Assembly (NCBI GenBank): GCA_029946125.1
Contig: JAQSDX010000042.1
Span: 1 to 32,120, forward strand
Direction: 5' to 3'
DNA length: 32,120 nt
Source of the DNA: Candidatus Methylobacter titanis
GTDB taxonomy: Bacteria; Pseudomonadota; Gammaproteobacteria; Methylococcales; Methylomonadaceae
Shown: positions 6,814 to 17,341 of the stretch, piece after piece
How the letters are laid out: every line of letters starts with the position of its first letter
Numbering within the stretch: position 1 is the stretch's first letter
Program-made: the position numbers and the translations under genes
Notes under the pieces: model-generated
The model's database searches: none
What the model saw: the letters and a program-made list of their open reading frames with translations, nothing else
What the model was told of the DNA's origin: nothing

Positions 6814-9800
6814 TTAGTAAGCTCCAAAGCGTTCAGGCTGTTTGATCAACATCGGCGCTATCGGTAACGTTTGATCCTGATAACAAGCCGGGGAGTTATC
6901 GCCAACCGGCAAGTCTTTTGTCTGAGCTTGCCACCGCACAAAGCCCTCGCCAGGTTGGAACAAGAAAATCTCACCGCTATCGGGGTCTTTAGCGCTCAGA
7001 TGCACCCAGCCGCCCCCTACCAGCTCCCGTATGCTTGGCTGGCGCTGATAAATGTGTTCCAGCACCGATGTTTTCGCCTCAACCAGCATCTGCAAGCGCA
7101 TCGCTTCGTGCGTTTCAACCATCTGCTTAGGCAGACCGGTGCGCAAATCACTGGCAGTGCCCTCCATAACCCCGAACAAACCGGTTACGTTATGCGGTAC
7201 TTTGGTGCCGCAACCGAAACGTTCGTTGTCGATCGAGGAAAAATAATATTCCAGATTGATGCCGGCGCCGACTGGGCCTGCGCTCAGTAAAATCGACTCG
7301 AGGATGCTCCCGTCAGGGTCTTGACTCGGATCGTAGGAAATCAGGAATACACGCCGATCCAGAAACAATCCCTGGGTCAAGGCGCGCCGACCGATCACGG
7401 CCGCCGCATTGGTCGCATGACCAAACTCGGGACGAACCTGACTTAAATCTTGCGCTCTCAGCGTCACATGCTGAAAAGCTTCCGCTGGCGAGGCCGAGCG
7501 CTCGGCCGAGAAAAATCGTCGGCAACGCTCATGCGCGGATAATTGTTGCGCTCGACTGATACAGTCCCTGAAACGCTCGAAATCCTCACGCAGCAAAGCC
7601 GGTATTGCGTCCAGATCGTACCAGATCATGGCATCGCTACAGGTATCGTGTTGCATAGCAACGAACCAGCAGTCGTCAGGAATAACAATACCTTGCAGCG
7701 CCAGCGATGCACGCACTTCAGGCCGGTTGGCCATGGCCGCGACTACCCGCGCATTAGGTCCGCCCTTGCCACCGCCGCAGGCGCCACAATTATGCGCGGC
7801 TTCATGCGGGTTGTTATGACTGGTCGAGCCATGACCTGCTAACGCGACAATCCGCGCAAAACCGGCGGTGAGTCCTAAAACACGCAGCAACGCCGCTACC
7901 CGTTCGACTTGTTCGCTATCGGTAAATCCCAGTTTTGGACGTTCCGGAACGGCAACCGTCTCATCCGTAGCGGTAAACAGCAGTTGCGTTTTAACCTTAG
8001 GCGTAACCCGCTGAGCGATAGAGGAAATCATCTTTTTCTGCAGCTTGGGAAACAGCGATGTCGCCAATAATCCGGCGAAGGTAAGCGGCGAAATCGCATC
8101 AATCACCACATGCGACAACAACAGATTATGGCGCAAGTCCTGATGCACCTGCCTGGCAAGCCACAGGCTTAACTTACGGCCACGGTTATGCTGGAGTAAC
8201 GCCGGTCCGCTACCGGATTGCGGCAGTTCCTGAACCTCATGAGCCGGCGTCACCACTACCGGACACAACGACGTCGCCTTGCTGTCATCCAGACCTTTAT
8301 AATTCATCGCAACGCCAAAAAATCCGGCTGCCCCCAAGGTTTCGATAGCCGGGTTCAGCTCTTCCACATGGCGGCGGAAGCTTTCCTCTCGCTCATCCAT
8401 GCATACGATAATCTGCGCTGCGGAGCGCTTAATGCGCTTGAACCAACCGCCACGCTGATGATTGGCATGCAGCGCCTGGAAAAAACCTTCCCGATAATGA
8501 TGCTCGTAAGCTATCAGCCAGACTTTACTGCGCTCGGTCAGCGTGAACTCATCAAGCACCGCCAACATGGCCTGTAAATCTTGGGCGTCCAATTGTTGCA
8601 GGTCGGAAGCGCTAAGCCCCAGATGCTGGCATAAACGGAACAAACGCCAGCCGCTGTTGTGTGCCGTATGTTGTTCCGAATGAGTTGCCGCCGGACTGCA
8701 TTGCCAAGTCCAAATCAGGTCGGCAAGTTGCTGCCAATCGCTGCGGTCGTAACGCTCGGAACCGGCATGTAAGGTCAAGGCTTCGGCACGGTGAACCAGA
8801 TATTCAGGCAGGTCGCCCTGATACAGGCGGCTGCGTACCATGAATTCGGACAGGTTCTTACAGAAATAACCGCGTATGGCGCTGAGCTTGGCTTCTATTT
8901 TCCAGGTATCACGGCAGACCTGATTCAACCACAGTCGATCCAGGGTCAGGCGTATCGCCAGATAATCGGCCAACGTCGGTGCTGCGTCATTGGCGGGCTG
9001 ATAATTGGGGTGCTGCTGCCGCCAGTTGATCAGGCCCGACCAGCCGGGTATTTCCAGCGCCAGTCGGCGAAGATAGGGGTTCCATTGGCTTTGCGGTATT
9101 TCCAGATGAGTCAGTTGCAGGATGATGGTATCGACCGCATCTTCGGGCAATTCGGCGATAATCTGTTGCCAGTCAAGCAACTCATGCAAAAACGGATTGG
9201 CATCATACTGAGCCGTTGCCCGCCAGGCGGCATAAAGACCTAAGCGGCTGCGCTCAGGCAACTGCCATGCCGCTACGCCTTCATCCAGGCCTGATGCACA
9301 AAAACGTATCAGCTGGGGCCGAACCGAATCGAGAATGTCGATGCCGGTCAATGCCAGGATGACACCGCGCAAACTGATGTTATCGCCGACCTCGCCCAGC
9401 AGTTGATCCAATGCCGCGCCTGCCTGTTGCTGCATTTGCTGGTGCGTTGTCAGAGTGCTTCCGGTTCCACTGGTCTCGTTCCCATGCTCCTGCGTGGGAA
9501 TGCTGACTTGCTCCAGCCATTCTTCAGCCTGTTCCACCGACAAATCCAGCATAGCTTCCGGATGCAAAGCCGCCTGCTCCAGTCCGAGCTTGGTTAAAAT
9601 ACTTTCCCATAAAGGCCGAATAACCTTGCCATCGGCTGCAAGCAATGGCTGGCGAATAGGCTCAGGCACATCGGCTTGCACCGCATCCAGCGCCCCCAAC
9701 TCTTCTATTTGCCAGTTCAACTGGCTGACGCTGACCGCCTGTAGATCGAATAACAGCGCAATCCGGTAAATAGCCTGCCGGGTAATGGTCTTATCTTTTA

Positions 9801-10101
9801 ACCTACAAACGCTTTGTTCTGCCTGCAAGTTTGAGCACTGGGCAAATGCAGCGGACAAATCGCCGTCATCGATACGCCCCTGCCGGTAAAAATCCCGGTT
9901 TTTCGTTTCGGGAGCATAACCGCCAATACCGGTCAAGGCTTCGAACTCGGCTAAAGCCTGAGCAAACGGCAGATGCTGAAAACCATGTAAGGTATTGTGA
10001 TGCACGAAATCGAGGATAGGCCCCTGCCCCGGCAACACGTGATCCAGATGATTTAACGCGGCAATGATTTGTTCGCGTAATAGTAAAGCAGTCTCTTGCA
10101 T
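6814..10101 (-). CDS. dabA: DabA: DUF2309/UPF0753 zinc protein of energy-coupled CO2/bicarbonate uptake
   Basis: DabA is a cytoplasmic, membrane-associated protein with a beta-carbonic-anhydrase-like zinc site. With DabB it hydrates CO2 to bicarbonate in one direction, driven by a cation gradient. The expected active-site residues are all visible: Cys567 and Asp569 in [15 protein letters not shown], His757 in [12 protein letters not shown] and Cys772 in [14 protein letters not shown]. The His-Cys distance (15) equals that in the characterised Halothiobacillus protein (H524/C539). At 1095 residues it is longer than that DabA (roughly 800-870) and has the N-terminal [16 protein letters not shown] typical of the long subgroup. 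Residues about 200-210 are encoded by a palindromic repeat (see 9474-9503) inside a poorly conserved Gln/Thr-rich linker. It starts 8 bp after the upstream NuoM-like gene. Confidence 0.93.
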   Translation of the reverse strand: MQETALLLREQIIAALNHLDHVLPGQGPILDFVHHNTLHGFQHLPFAQALAEFEALTGIGGYAPETKNRDFYRQGRIDDGDLSAAFAQCSNLQAEQSVCRLKDKTITRQAIYRIALLFDLQAVSVSQLNWQIEELGALDAVQADVPEPIRQPLLAADGKVIRPLWESILTKLGLEQAALHPEAMLDLSVEQAEEWLEQVSIPTQEHGNETSGTGSTLTTHQQMQQQAGAALDQLLGEVGDNISLRGVILALTGIDILDSVRPQLIRFCASGLDEGVAAWQLPERSRLGLYAAWRATAQYDANPFLHELLDWQQIIAELPEDAVDTIILQLTHLEIPQSQWNPYLRRLALEIPGWSGLINWRQQHPNYQPANDAAPTLADYLAIRLTLDRLWLNQVCRDTWKIEAKLSAIRGYFCKNLSEFMVRSRLYQGDLPEYLVHRAEALTLHAGSERYDRSDWQQLADLIWTWQCSPAATHSEQHTAHNSGWRLFRLCQHLGLSASDLQQLDAQDLQAMLAVLDEFTLTERSKVWLIAYEHHYREGFFQALHANHQRGGWFKRIKRSAAQIIVCMDEREESFRRHVEELNPAIETLGAAGFFGVAMNYKGLDDSKATSLCPVVVTPAHEVQELPQSGSGPALLQHNRGRKLSLWLARQVHQDLRHNLLLSHVVIDAISPLTFAGLLATSLFPKLQKKMISSIAQRVTPKVKTQLLFTATDETVAVPERPKLGFTDSEQVERVAALLRVLGLTAGFARIVALAGHGSTSHNNPHEAAHNCGACGGGKGGPNARVVAAMANRPEVRASLALQGIVIPDDCWFVAMQHDTCSDAMIWYDLDAIPALLREDFERFRDCISRAQQLSAHERCRRFFSAERSASPAEAFQHVTLRAQDLSQVRPEFGHATNAAAVIGRRALTQGLFLDRRVFLISYDPSQDPDGSILESILLSAGPVGAGINLEYYFSSIDNERFGCGTKVPHNVTGLFGVMEGTASDLRTGLPKQMVETHEAMRLQMLVEAKTSVLEHIYQRQPSIRELVGGGWVHLSAKDPDSGEIFLFQPGEGFVRWQAQTKDLPVGDNSPACYQDQTLPIAPMLIKQPERFGAY
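9474..9503 (-). repeat. Palindromic interspersed repeat inside dabA
   Basis: TTCCCA (9479-9484) pairs with TGGGAA (9495-9500), and inner GC/GC pairs extend the hairpin. Read on the minus strand it matches most of the repeat at 21784-21811, differing at about five positions. It is in frame with dabA and encodes [10 protein letters not shown]. This looks like a mobile intergenic repeat tolerated within a flexible linker. Confidence 0.6.
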
Positions 10102-10109
10102 GGCTAAAC

Positions 10110-11600
10110 CTATAAAATCCGCTGACTGATCAAGCCGTTCATCTGGCTGATAGTTGCTGCGGACAAATCAAGCAGCGGCGCGGGCAGCAGACCGAACAAC
10201 ACAATACCCGCCACTAATATTCCGGCCGCCAATAACTCCGGCGATCTCAAGTCTTCAAGCTGAAGCATCGATGACTTTACCGGGCCGGTAAATAACAGGC
10301 TGATGGTACGTAGCGCGTAGGCGGCTCCGATTAAAATGCTGATGCTGAAAAACGCCATCAAGCCCAACCCCATGCCGACACTTGAGAACACGCTAAAACC
10401 GCCAATCAAGGTATGCAGTTCGGCAACAAAGCCAACCGAACCCGGCAGCCCCATCGCCGCCAACAAGGTTAAGGTCATAAACAAAGTAAAACGCGGCATC
10501 ACTCGAATCAGCGAACTGTAATCCTGAATATTGCGGGTATGAGTGCGCTCATACAGCAGGCCGACCAGCAGAAATAACGCACCGGCAATCAGACCGTGAG
10601 CGCTCATTTGCAACACCGCGCCGGTAATGCCCGCCTCGTTCAAGGTCGCGATACCCAGCAACACAATGCCCATATGGCTGATTGAAGAATAAGCCACCAT
10701 GGCTTTAAGATCGCTTTGCCGCCAGGCCAGCAGTCCGCCGTAAAGCATGCCGAACAGCCCCAGAAAAACCAACACCGGTTGCAATAATTTTGCCGCTTCC
10801 GGCAGCATCACTACCGCCCTGATCAAGCCGTAAGCGCCCATTTTCAGCAAAATACCGGACAGCAAAATACTCACCGGACTGGGCGCTTCGACATGCGCCA
10901 GCGGCAACCAGCCGTGCAACGGGAAAATCGGCATCTTAACGCCGAAGCCGATCACAAAACCGAGCAGGACCAAGACCTGCTCAACCCTGGGCATGTCTTG
11001 TGCCGCCTGGTGCATGGAGGACATCAAAGAGCCGCCATGTTCAAGATCGTACTGACTGATCGCCAACAAGCTGATCAGCATAAAAATCGAGCCGCCCATC
11101 GTATACAGCACGAAGTTAAGACTGGCGGTGTGTCGCCGTTTGCCGCCCCAGCGGCCAATCAGGAAGAACAGCGGGATTAAGGTCACTTCCCAAAAGATAT
11201 AGAACAACGCCCAATCCTGAGCCAGGAACACACCCAACATGCCGAATTCAAGCAACAAGATACAAATGTGATAGCCCTTAACGCTGCTGGATACGGTAAA
11301 TGAGGCCAGCAATGCTATCGAGGTAAGCAATGTCGCTAATACCAACATCGGCATCGACAAACCGTCTATGCCCAACGCATAAGCGCTGCCTAACTTAGGG
11401 TTAAGCGGGAAATATTCATTAAACTGTAAATCCGCATCGTGCGCGTTATAAATGCTAAGCAGCCAGCAGACCAATAAAAAGGCGATAGTGGTAAACAGAT
11501 TCGCGATATAGCGGATGAGCTGAATGTTCTGCCCGGGAGTCAAGGTCAGAAGCAAGACCCCGGCAGCCGGAGTCCAGAGCAGTATACTGAGTATCCCCAT
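10110..11600 (-). CDS. NuoM/MrpD-like proton-translocating membrane subunit (dab operon, gene 1)
   Basis: The first gene of the DAB operon. I chose the ATG at 11600, which has AGGAAG 9 bp upstream, over an upstream ATG at 11678 that would add 26 polar residues. The 496-residue protein is a typical NuoM: Glu138 in [18 protein letters not shown] (TM5), Lys222 in [14 protein letters not shown] (TM7), Lys253 in [11 protein letters not shown] (TM8). The Lys222-Lys253 spacing (31) equals that of E. coli NuoM (234/265). It should carry protons or Na+ and is probably one of four antiporter-like subunits of the complex with DabA. It could be mistaken for respiratory complex I subunit M, but no nuoA-K/N genes accompany it. 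A plausible promoter lies 50-80 bp upstream. Confidence 0.87.
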   Translation of the reverse strand: MGILSILLWTPAAGVLLLTLTPGQNIQLIRYIANLFTTIAFLLVCWLLSIYNAHDADLQFNEYFPLNPKLGSAYALGIDGLSMPMLVLATLLTSIALLASFTVSSSVKGYHICILLLEFGMLGVFLAQDWALFYIFWEVTLIPLFFLIGRWGGKRRHTASLNFVLYTMGGSIFMLISLLAISQYDLEHGGSLMSSMHQAAQDMPRVEQVLVLLGFVIGFGVKMPIFPLHGWLPLAHVEAPSPVSILLSGILLKMGAYGLIRAVVMLPEAAKLLQPVLVFLGLFGMLYGGLLAWRQSDLKAMVAYSSISHMGIVLLGIATLNEAGITGAVLQMSAHGLIAGALFLLVGLLYERTHTRNIQDYSSLIRVMPRFTLFMTLTLLAAMGLPGSVGFVAELHTLIGGFSVFSSVGMGLGLMAFFSISILIGAAYALRTISLLFTGPVKSSMLQLEDLRSPELLAAGILVAGIVLFGLLPAPLLDLSAATISQMNGLISQRIL

Positions 11601-11650
11601 GATTTTAGTCTTCCTTATGCTCTGTTGTCTGCTAGTTTCAAGGGTTAGCA

Positions 11651-11678
11651 ATTGTACGTTAAGGCCGAGGCAGTGCAA
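11651..11678 (-). promoter_or_regulatory. Candidate promoter of the dab operon
   Basis: Minus strand: TTGCAC (11678-11673), 16 bp, TACAAT (11656-11651). This would give a leader of about 45 nt before the ATG at 11600. I see no clear LysR- or other regulator-type site close to it. Confidence 0.5.
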
Positions 11679-11839
11679 GCATTAACCTTGCAAACTAACG
11701 TTGTTATTTCACCCGCGCTTCAAAAGCGTTTTGCACCTGCCAGTTTACCATTGCAACCTTTCAGTATCCTTTCAAAGCAAATGCGGGGCACATTTACAGC
11801 GGTTTCATGTCGGTTAGCGATCAATATAATATTGTCGCT

Positions 11840-11883
11840 GGAGTGCAGGATTCGCCTGCTCTGGCAAGCAAAGCTTGCACTCC
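11840..11883. repeat. Branched palindromic repeat upstream of the dab operon
   Basis: Outer arms GGAGTGCA (11840-11847) and TGCACTCC (11876-11883) enclose two smaller palindromes: CAGG/CCTG, and GCAAGC/GCTTGC with an AAA loop. The three-way fold is typical of mobile REP-like repeats. The rest of the 437-bp gap 11601-12037 holds the dab promoter; no gene or obvious terminator was seen in 11884-12037. Confidence 0.6.
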
Positions 11884-12037
11884 CAATGCGCCTATATTGA
11901 GTCATCAACTGAATTGAAAAACGCTGTAATTATGCAATCAGCATTGCGCTGCGTAGCGTTGATATGTGAAGGGGCGATGCCTAACAATATCTCATTGACC
12001 CTTTATCCGGTTTATAACTTATTTTTATGACATCCGC

Positions 12038-15000
12038 TCAGAAAACAAAGTTCCGCTTTAATAACGCTTCAAACTGCTCACTCGGTACCGGCTTGCTGAA
12101 TAAATAACCCTGCATCTCATCACAACCCTGTTCGCGCAGAAACGCCAGTTGCGCTGATGTTTCCACACCTTCGGCAATGGTTTGCAGGTCAAGGGCCTTG
12201 GCCAAATTGATAATGGCGCTGACAATAGCCTTGTCTTCAGGGTCGATATTGATGTCACGGACAAAGGATTGGTCGATCTTGAGTTTGTACACCTTGAATT
12301 TCTTCAGATAGCTCAGCGAGGAATAGCCGGTACCGAAATCATCGATCGACATACGAATACCGCGCTCGTGCAGATTGTTCATCACCGCGATGGCGCCTTG
12401 CGGATTGTGCATCGCCACGCCTTCGGTCAACTCCAGTTCCAGATACTCGGGTGGCAAGCCCTCTTCGTCGAGGATGCGTGTGATCAGCTCGGGCAAATCG
12501 GGATGACGAAACTGCACCGCTGACAGGTTCACTGCCATAATCAGAGGGCCGAAACCCTCATCCGCCCAGGCTTTCGCCTGACGCACGGCACACCTTAATA
12601 CCCATTCCCCAATCGGCAAGATCAAGCCACTGCTTTCTGCGACAGGAATAAATTCTGTCGGAGACACCCTGCCCAATTCGGGATGCTGCCAGCGCAATAA
12701 GGCCTCCGCCCCAATGACACGGCCATCTTCCATGGAAACTTGCGGCTGGTAATAGACCTGTAATTGCTTACGTTCCAGCGCGTGATGCAATGCATTCACC
12801 AATTGCAGATTGTGTGCCGAATGCTCTTGCATTTCTTGAGTAAAGAAACGATAGCATTGGCGTCCTTCCTGTTTGGCGCGATACATCGCCGCGTCTGCGC
12901 TCTTGGAAAGCGTTTCCAGGTCCTCGCCATCTGCCGGATAGAGCGCAATACCGATTGATGCGCTCAGGGTCAGGTCATAAAGCTCGATCCAATAAGACTC
13001 CGCAATGGCATCCAGTAACTTTTGCGCCACATGCGCAGCGCCGATGGCATCAACGCCGGGTAATAATAAAATAAATTCGTCCCCGCCCAGGCGCGTCACC
13101 GTATCTTCTGTTCGCAGCACCAGACGCAGACGTTTTGCCAGCTCAATCAACAAGGCATCGCCGATACTGTGGCCGAGCGAGTCATTAATATCTTTGAAAT
13201 GATCAAGATCGAGAAACATCAAGGCCAAGTGTCCGTTATGGCGCTTCGCCAAGCTGAGGGCGTACTGAAGATGATCATTCAGCTGAGTACGGTTCGGCAA
13301 TCCGGTCAGCGAATCGAAATTGGCCAGATAGTGAATACGCTCCTCGATACGCTTTTGCTCGGTTATATCTTCGTAAATTCCCAGTACACCGATAGTTTCC
13401 TTAGCCTCATTCTGAAGCGGCACTTTAGAGGTGCGCAGCCAGATATTGGTTCCATCAGGCGTGGTTTGCTGCTCTTCAAAGGCCAGTTTAGGACTATTTG
13501 AATCCATTACCCGCCGGTCGTCGACCCGATAAAGTTCCGCCTGTTCTTTCCAGGCCAACTGGTAATCGTCTTTGCCGATGATATCCTGCGCCGAGACTGC
13601 TCCCGCATCCCTGGCAAAAGCGGTATTGCAGCCCAAATAACGTAACTCCTGATCTTTCCAGAAAATACGCATAGGCGCGGTGTCGACGATCATTTCAAGC
13701 AGATGATAGGCATCTGCCAGCGAATTTTCAGCCTGCCTGCGCTGCGCCTCGCGCTCAAAGCTGTTCAGCGCATAGTCGATGTCCATCGCCATTTCCACCA
13801 GTAAGTCGCGTGCAGCTTGATCAAAGGCATTGATTTCGCCGCTATATAGCGTAAAAACCCCGATGACCACGCCGTTTCTGTGCAAGGGTAGCCCGGCTGA
13901 AGCCCCCCAACCGAACGTTACACCGCGCTCGCGCCATAGTGCGGTGGCAGGATCATGCTGAAAATCCTGACACCAGAAAGGCTGATCTTCACGCATAGCG
14001 GTTCCGGTTGGGCCGCGCCCGGCCGCCTCGTTTGCATCAACCGAGATTTGAATCCCTTCCAGATATTCGGTGCCGCAGCCATAAGACGCAACCGGCTTAA
14101 GCTGTTGGCTTTGTTGGTCCAATAAACCTATCCACGCCATCTTCATCGCGCCGAAAGTCACCGCAGCACAGCAAATTTGCGGGAATAATTCATCTTGCTG
14201 GTTGCAGCGCACAATGGCTTGGTTGCACTGGCTCAAAGCGGCATAAAGCTGAGTCATGCGCTGATTTTTCGCTTCGGCCTCGTTGCGCTGAGCATCAAAG
14301 CGGGCAAGGTTGATCTGCGTTGCCGACAGCCAGTCCAGCACACTGTTTTCCATGCCGGGTGCAACCGGAATGATGGCTGAAAAATCTCCGCTCCCTAGGC
14401 AGGCGATACGCCGATACAACTCATTTACCGATGAACCCAGAGTGGTATGCAAAGCCCGATAAGCGCGCCATAACATCCATATCAACAGCAAACCGAATGA
14501 GACGAACGCTATGCGTAAAAGCATAGCCACATGCTCCGCAGCGTTGACTCCATCCAGAGTGCGCTGATCCATCATTCGATAGACCTCGCTGATCGGTTGC
14601 ATCACAGCAGCCTTGGCCTGATGATAGCTTGCGTCTTGCAACATCCGGCTTGCCTTGAGACGGTTGACTTCGGTAGGTGCGCCTGTGTCTGTGGATTCGA
14701 TCAGCTTCATCGCGGCGAATTCAGTACGGGTGAGTTCATCCGAATGAGTCTTGGCTGTCGCCAGTTTGGCAAATTCTTCCTCGATAAAACCGGCTTGCCG
14801 CATCAGCTGCAGCAAGGCAACCTTTTGCCCGCTATCTGACCGCTGGTCATCAGCCAGTACCAGATCCCAATAGATCTCGTGATAATTGATCGGGCGGGAC
14901 ATCTTGCCGTCGCGGATGTCGAGAATATCCTGAAAGTGTTGTTTATAGATAGGGTTGCCGGTGATCACATAACTGCGCGCCATACGGGTAAGATCATCGG

Positions 15001-15175
15001 ACGACTGACGTAATTCATCAGCCAGCAAGTGGGATTGAAGCCGGGACGCATTGACGCGATCAAGCTGCTTTTCCGAACAGACGTATATGACAAAGAGAAT
15101 GGAAAAAATGGCAAACATTCCCAATGCCAGCCAGAGGCTGCGCGAAAATCGAGATAAATTGTTAGGAGGCCTCAT
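12038..15175 (-). CDS. Membrane GAF-PAS-GGDEF-EAL protein (c-di-GMP synthesis/degradation)
   Basis: A signalling protein of 1045 residues that could make or break the second messenger cyclic di-GMP. Order: TM1 about 14-31, a sensory periplasmic region, TM2 about 222-240, a short HAMP-like linker, GAF about 315-470, PAS about 490-615 ending in GIYEDITEQKRIEERI, GGDEF domain with intact motif GGDEF at 697-701, and EAL domain with Glu824-Ala-Leu in EALLRW. The RTED sequence five residues before GGDEF fits an inhibitory I-site (RxxD), so the cyclase is probably product-inhibited. The EAL domain also keeps DDFGTGYSSLSYL and KIDQSFV, so both activities look possible. It stands alone, upstream of and co-directional with the dab operon but 437 bp away. 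The ATG at 15175 has only a weak ribosome-binding site. Confidence 0.92.
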   Translation of the reverse strand: MRPPNNLSRFSRSLWLALGMFAIFSILFVIYVCSEKQLDRVNASRLQSHLLADELRQSSDDLTRMARSYVITGNPIYKQHFQDILDIRDGKMSRPINYHEIYWDLVLADDQRSDSGQKVALLQLMRQAGFIEEEFAKLATAKTHSDELTRTEFAAMKLIESTDTGAPTEVNRLKASRMLQDASYHQAKAAVMQPISEVYRMMDQRTLDGVNAAEHVAMLLRIAFVSFGLLLIWMLWRAYRALHTTLGSSVNELYRRIACLGSGDFSAIIPVAPGMENSVLDWLSATQINLARFDAQRNEAEAKNQRMTQLYAALSQCNQAIVRCNQQDELFPQICCAAVTFGAMKMAWIGLLDQQSQQLKPVASYGCGTEYLEGIQISVDANEAAGRGPTGTAMREDQPFWCQDFQHDPATALWRERGVTFGWGASAGLPLHRNGVVIGVFTLYSGEINAFDQAARDLLVEMAMDIDYALNSFEREAQRRQAENSLADAYHLLEMIVDTAPMRIFWKDQELRYLGCNTAFARDAGAVSAQDIIGKDDYQLAWKEQAELYRVDDRRVMDSNSPKLAFEEQQTTPDGTNIWLRTSKVPLQNEAKETIGVLGIYEDITEQKRIEERIHYLANFDSLTGLPNRTQLNDHLQYALSLAKRHNGHLALMFLDLDHFKDINDSLGHSIGDALLIELAKRLRLVLRTEDTVTRLGGDEFILLLPGVDAIGAAHVAQKLLDAIAESYWIELYDLTLSASIGIALYPADGEDLETLSKSADAAMYRAKQEGRQCYRFFTQEMQEHSAHNLQLVNALHHALERKQLQVYYQPQVSMEDGRVIGAEALLRWQHPELGRVSPTEFIPVAESSGLILPIGEWVLRCAVRQAKAWADEGFGPLIMAVNLSAVQFRHPDLPELITRILDEEGLPPEYLELELTEGVAMHNPQGAIAVMNNLHERGIRMSIDDFGTGYSSLSYLKKFKVYKLKIDQSFVRDINIDPEDKAIVSAIINLAKALDLQTIAEGVETSAQLAFLREQGCDEMQGYLFSKPVPSEQFEALLKRNFVF

Positions 15176-15280
15176 GATGTCTTTTTTCTGTTTATTCCGC
15201 GTGAGTCATCATAAGAAATCTTTCAATTGCAATGTAAACCATCATATTACGAAGGTGGTGAAATTTTTTAGTTTTTTTGA

Positions 15281-15340
15281 CTTCCCGTTTAAGTCGGGAC
15301 AAGTTGTTAAGCGTAAACCTGTCCCGACCTAAACGGGAAG
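15281..15340. repeat. Long inverted repeat (21-bp arms, 1 mismatch)
   Basis: Arm 15281-15301 begins CTTCCCGTTTAAGTCGGG, and arm 15320-15340 is its reverse complement except for one base; the loop is 18 nt. It sits between the secreted-protein gene and the GGDEF-EAL gene. There is no T-run on its downstream side on the minus strand, so although it may stop transcription it is better called a palindromic interspersed repeat. Confidence 0.7.
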
Positions 15341-15410
15341 ACCATCGAAGACAAGGAGTTGATTTTGTCACCGTATAGCGGATTGCCTTGCCGACAAATC
15401 CGCTTACCCC

Positions 15411-17231
15411 TTATTGAATGAGAGTGAGATCAATAAGCTCCAGCCATTGAGCTTTGCCGTCGACTTCCTGATGATATTGCATAGCAACAAAATAGGCGTT
15501 GCCAGTGACGGTATCGATCAGGCGAGGAATCAATAAGCGCTGATTTTTGGTGTCATAGACGGCCTGGAAAGACGCGCTAATTTCTTTAGGGCTAAGCGCC
15601 TGGATGTCTGACAGCGCAAAATTGAAAAGACTACGTCCGCTAGCGGGAGTCGCCTGATTTAGCAAGCTCAGGCGTGCCGCATACATCTTATCCAAAATCT
15701 GGAGTTTAGGGATATTCAGCTCACCGGACGTCGCATTGAATGTTGCTGATCCGGCGGCTGTCGTTGTCGGTATGGTCGGATCTAATGGATCGCGACCAGT
15801 ACCGGTAATTTTGATGGTGTACTGGTCATCGCTGTAGGGGAAAGCGGTGATATATTCTTCTGTCGTCGTAAACGTTTTCTTTTTAGAAGGGGCACTTGCA
15901 TCCTGACCCGATGCAGGAACGCCAGGCCTTTCTAAAACGGTGGATCCCGCTCCACATTGACCAGCAGGTACACCGGCATCACCCCCCATTAATGGTGAAG
16001 AAACAGCAATAAAATAATCTCTTGGCCCTGCTCCTACACCGATGTCAACAGAACTGGCCGTGTCAAAACAAGGGTCGACTATACCGATAAGAGCGCCATC
16101 GAAATAACCTTGCTCATAAGCCAGATACAGATGATTTGAAGCCCCGGCAGTGTTATCAGTGATAACATTTCCTTGCAAATCATTGGAATTACCCGTCTCA
16201 TCCACCCAACGGCTGAACGTGTATTCACGCCCCTCCATCAGCGGATTTTGCGGGTCATTTCCATTTTCAGCGGCTAATCTAGCGCCATCGAATACATAAA
16301 CCACCCAATTTTTCTTGCCGAAGCAAGCGCTACCTTGCGGACAAACATCAATGGTAATAACTTCATTGCCATTGCTACGCAATTTATACCAGTCTTTATC
16401 ACTGCCACTATATAAATGCCCGCTGATGTTTTTACGGCTATTCAGAAGCGTTGCTCGGGCGGAACGGTCATTAAACTCAATATCCACGTTATCAAGATGA
16501 CTATCCAGCTGTTCAATAATAGCATTGCCATTGGCATCTACCGGGTTGCCGATAATGGTGACGGTCAATTTCGCGTTGGCACTTTTCCCACGCTGATCGA
16601 CATACGTATAGGAAAAAATGTCATTAACCACTTCACCCGTTTTCAAGGCGATAACATTAGGGGCATTTCTATTCAGAATATAAGTAAAGCTGCCGTCAGC
16701 GGCTAACACCAACTTGCCGTAAGCGGCGACTGGAGAGCTGTTGCTGCTGATAAAAACACTGGTACCGTTACTGTCATTGGTGGTGACATCGCCAGTCACC
16801 GAAAAAACAGTATTAGTCGGTACCAGTGTGATGCTGTCATCTATTGCTATTGGGGTTTGCTGATTGCCCGCCACCTGAACAATCAAACGGGCACTGGAAC
16901 TTTGGCCCACATCGTTCGCATAAGTATAAGTAAAGCTATCGGTGACGACTTGACCGGCCGTTAACCTTGCGTTTTCGGCATTATCGTAGAGCGTATAAGT
17001 GGCGCTGGTACCTGACAACTCTACATAGCCATATTGACCTAATAAATTGCCCTTCATAGTAACAATACTGCCATAGCGGTCATTGGCACTCAGTGTTACC
17101 GAGGCAGTCGGCTTTATGCCGACCACCACCGAAACATAATCATCTTGAGCTTGCGGCGCTAATCTTATGCTGGCAGCAAACAGCTCAGTCGAGCAGAGCA
17201 GCAACACAAAAGGGGTTATTTTTTTCAACAT
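15411..17231 (-). CDS. Secreted protein with VCBS/cadherin-like repeats
   Basis: Function unknown. The 606-residue product begins with a signal peptide (MLKKITPFVLLLCSTELFAAS, cleavage near 20). Two VCBS-like immunoglobulin-type repeats follow, about 30-125 and 130-225; each has a YGxLxLxxxGxxTYxL core and a DxFxYTYxDxxGxSxxAxLxVxxxG ending. Residues about 240-420 resemble a prepeptidase-like beta domain (SGHLYSGSDKDWYKL, then cysteine-containing VCPQGSACFG). The rest is Thr/Ser-rich with no known motif; no transmembrane anchor, LPXTG or haemolysin-type GGxGxD repeats are visible. It is probably an exported surface or periplasmic adhesion-like protein. The start is supported by AGGAA 10 bp upstream. 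Confidence 0.75.
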   Translation of the reverse strand: MLKKITPFVLLLCSTELFAASIRLAPQAQDDYVSVVVGIKPTASVTLSANDRYGSIVTMKGNLLGQYGYVELSGTSATYTLYDNAENARLTAGQVVTDSFTYTYANDVGQSSSARLIVQVAGNQQTPIAIDDSITLVPTNTVFSVTGDVTTNDSNGTSVFISSNSSPVAAYGKLVLAADGSFTYILNRNAPNVIALKTGEVVNDIFSYTYVDQRGKSANAKLTVTIIGNPVDANGNAIIEQLDSHLDNVDIEFNDRSARATLLNSRKNISGHLYSGSDKDWYKLRSNGNEVITIDVCPQGSACFGKKNWVVYVFDGARLAAENGNDPQNPLMEGREYTFSRWVDETGNSNDLQGNVITDNTAGASNHLYLAYEQGYFDGALIGIVDPCFDTASSVDIGVGAGPRDYFIAVSSPLMGGDAGVPAGQCGAGSTVLERPGVPASGQDASAPSKKKTFTTTEEYITAFPYSDDQYTIKITGTGRDPLDPTIPTTTAAGSATFNATSGELNIPKLQILDKMYAARLSLLNQATPASGRSLFNFALSDIQALSPKEISASFQAVYDTKNQRLLIPRLIDTVTGNAYFVAMQYHQEVDGKAQWLELIDLTLIQ

Positions 17232-17281
17232 GGGCTGACGTTCCTGTAATCTTACAGATTATTCAATTGGGTAATATCTGG

Positions 17282-17309
17282 AGAATAGTTCAAATTTATA
17301 GGTAGTCAA
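17282..17309 (-). promoter_or_regulatory. Candidate promoter of the VCBS-like protein gene
   Basis: Minus strand: TTGACT (17309-17304), 16 bp, TATTCT (17287-17282). A small hairpin CTGTAA-2-TTACAG (17244-17257) follows in the leader and touches the ribosome-binding site, so it might influence translation. Confidence 0.45.
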
Positions 17310-17341
17310 GCTTGGCAAAAAATGAACAACCCAGCCTCGGG

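Noticed and set aside
2162-11600. Respiratory complex I (nuo) operon
   Set aside because: Only NuoL/NuoM-type genes occur, with a DUF2309 gene in the middle and none of nuoA-K or nuoN; the DAB assignment explains all genes better.
11601-11678. Upstream ATG (11678) for the first NuoM-like gene
   Set aside because: It adds 26 polar residues before the first membrane helix and would lie upstream of the predicted transcription start; the ATG at 11600 has a good ribosome-binding site.
15281-15340. Intrinsic terminator of the VCBS-like gene
   Set aside because: The stem is strong, but on the minus strand it is followed by A-rich rather than T-rich sequence; better kept as a repeat.
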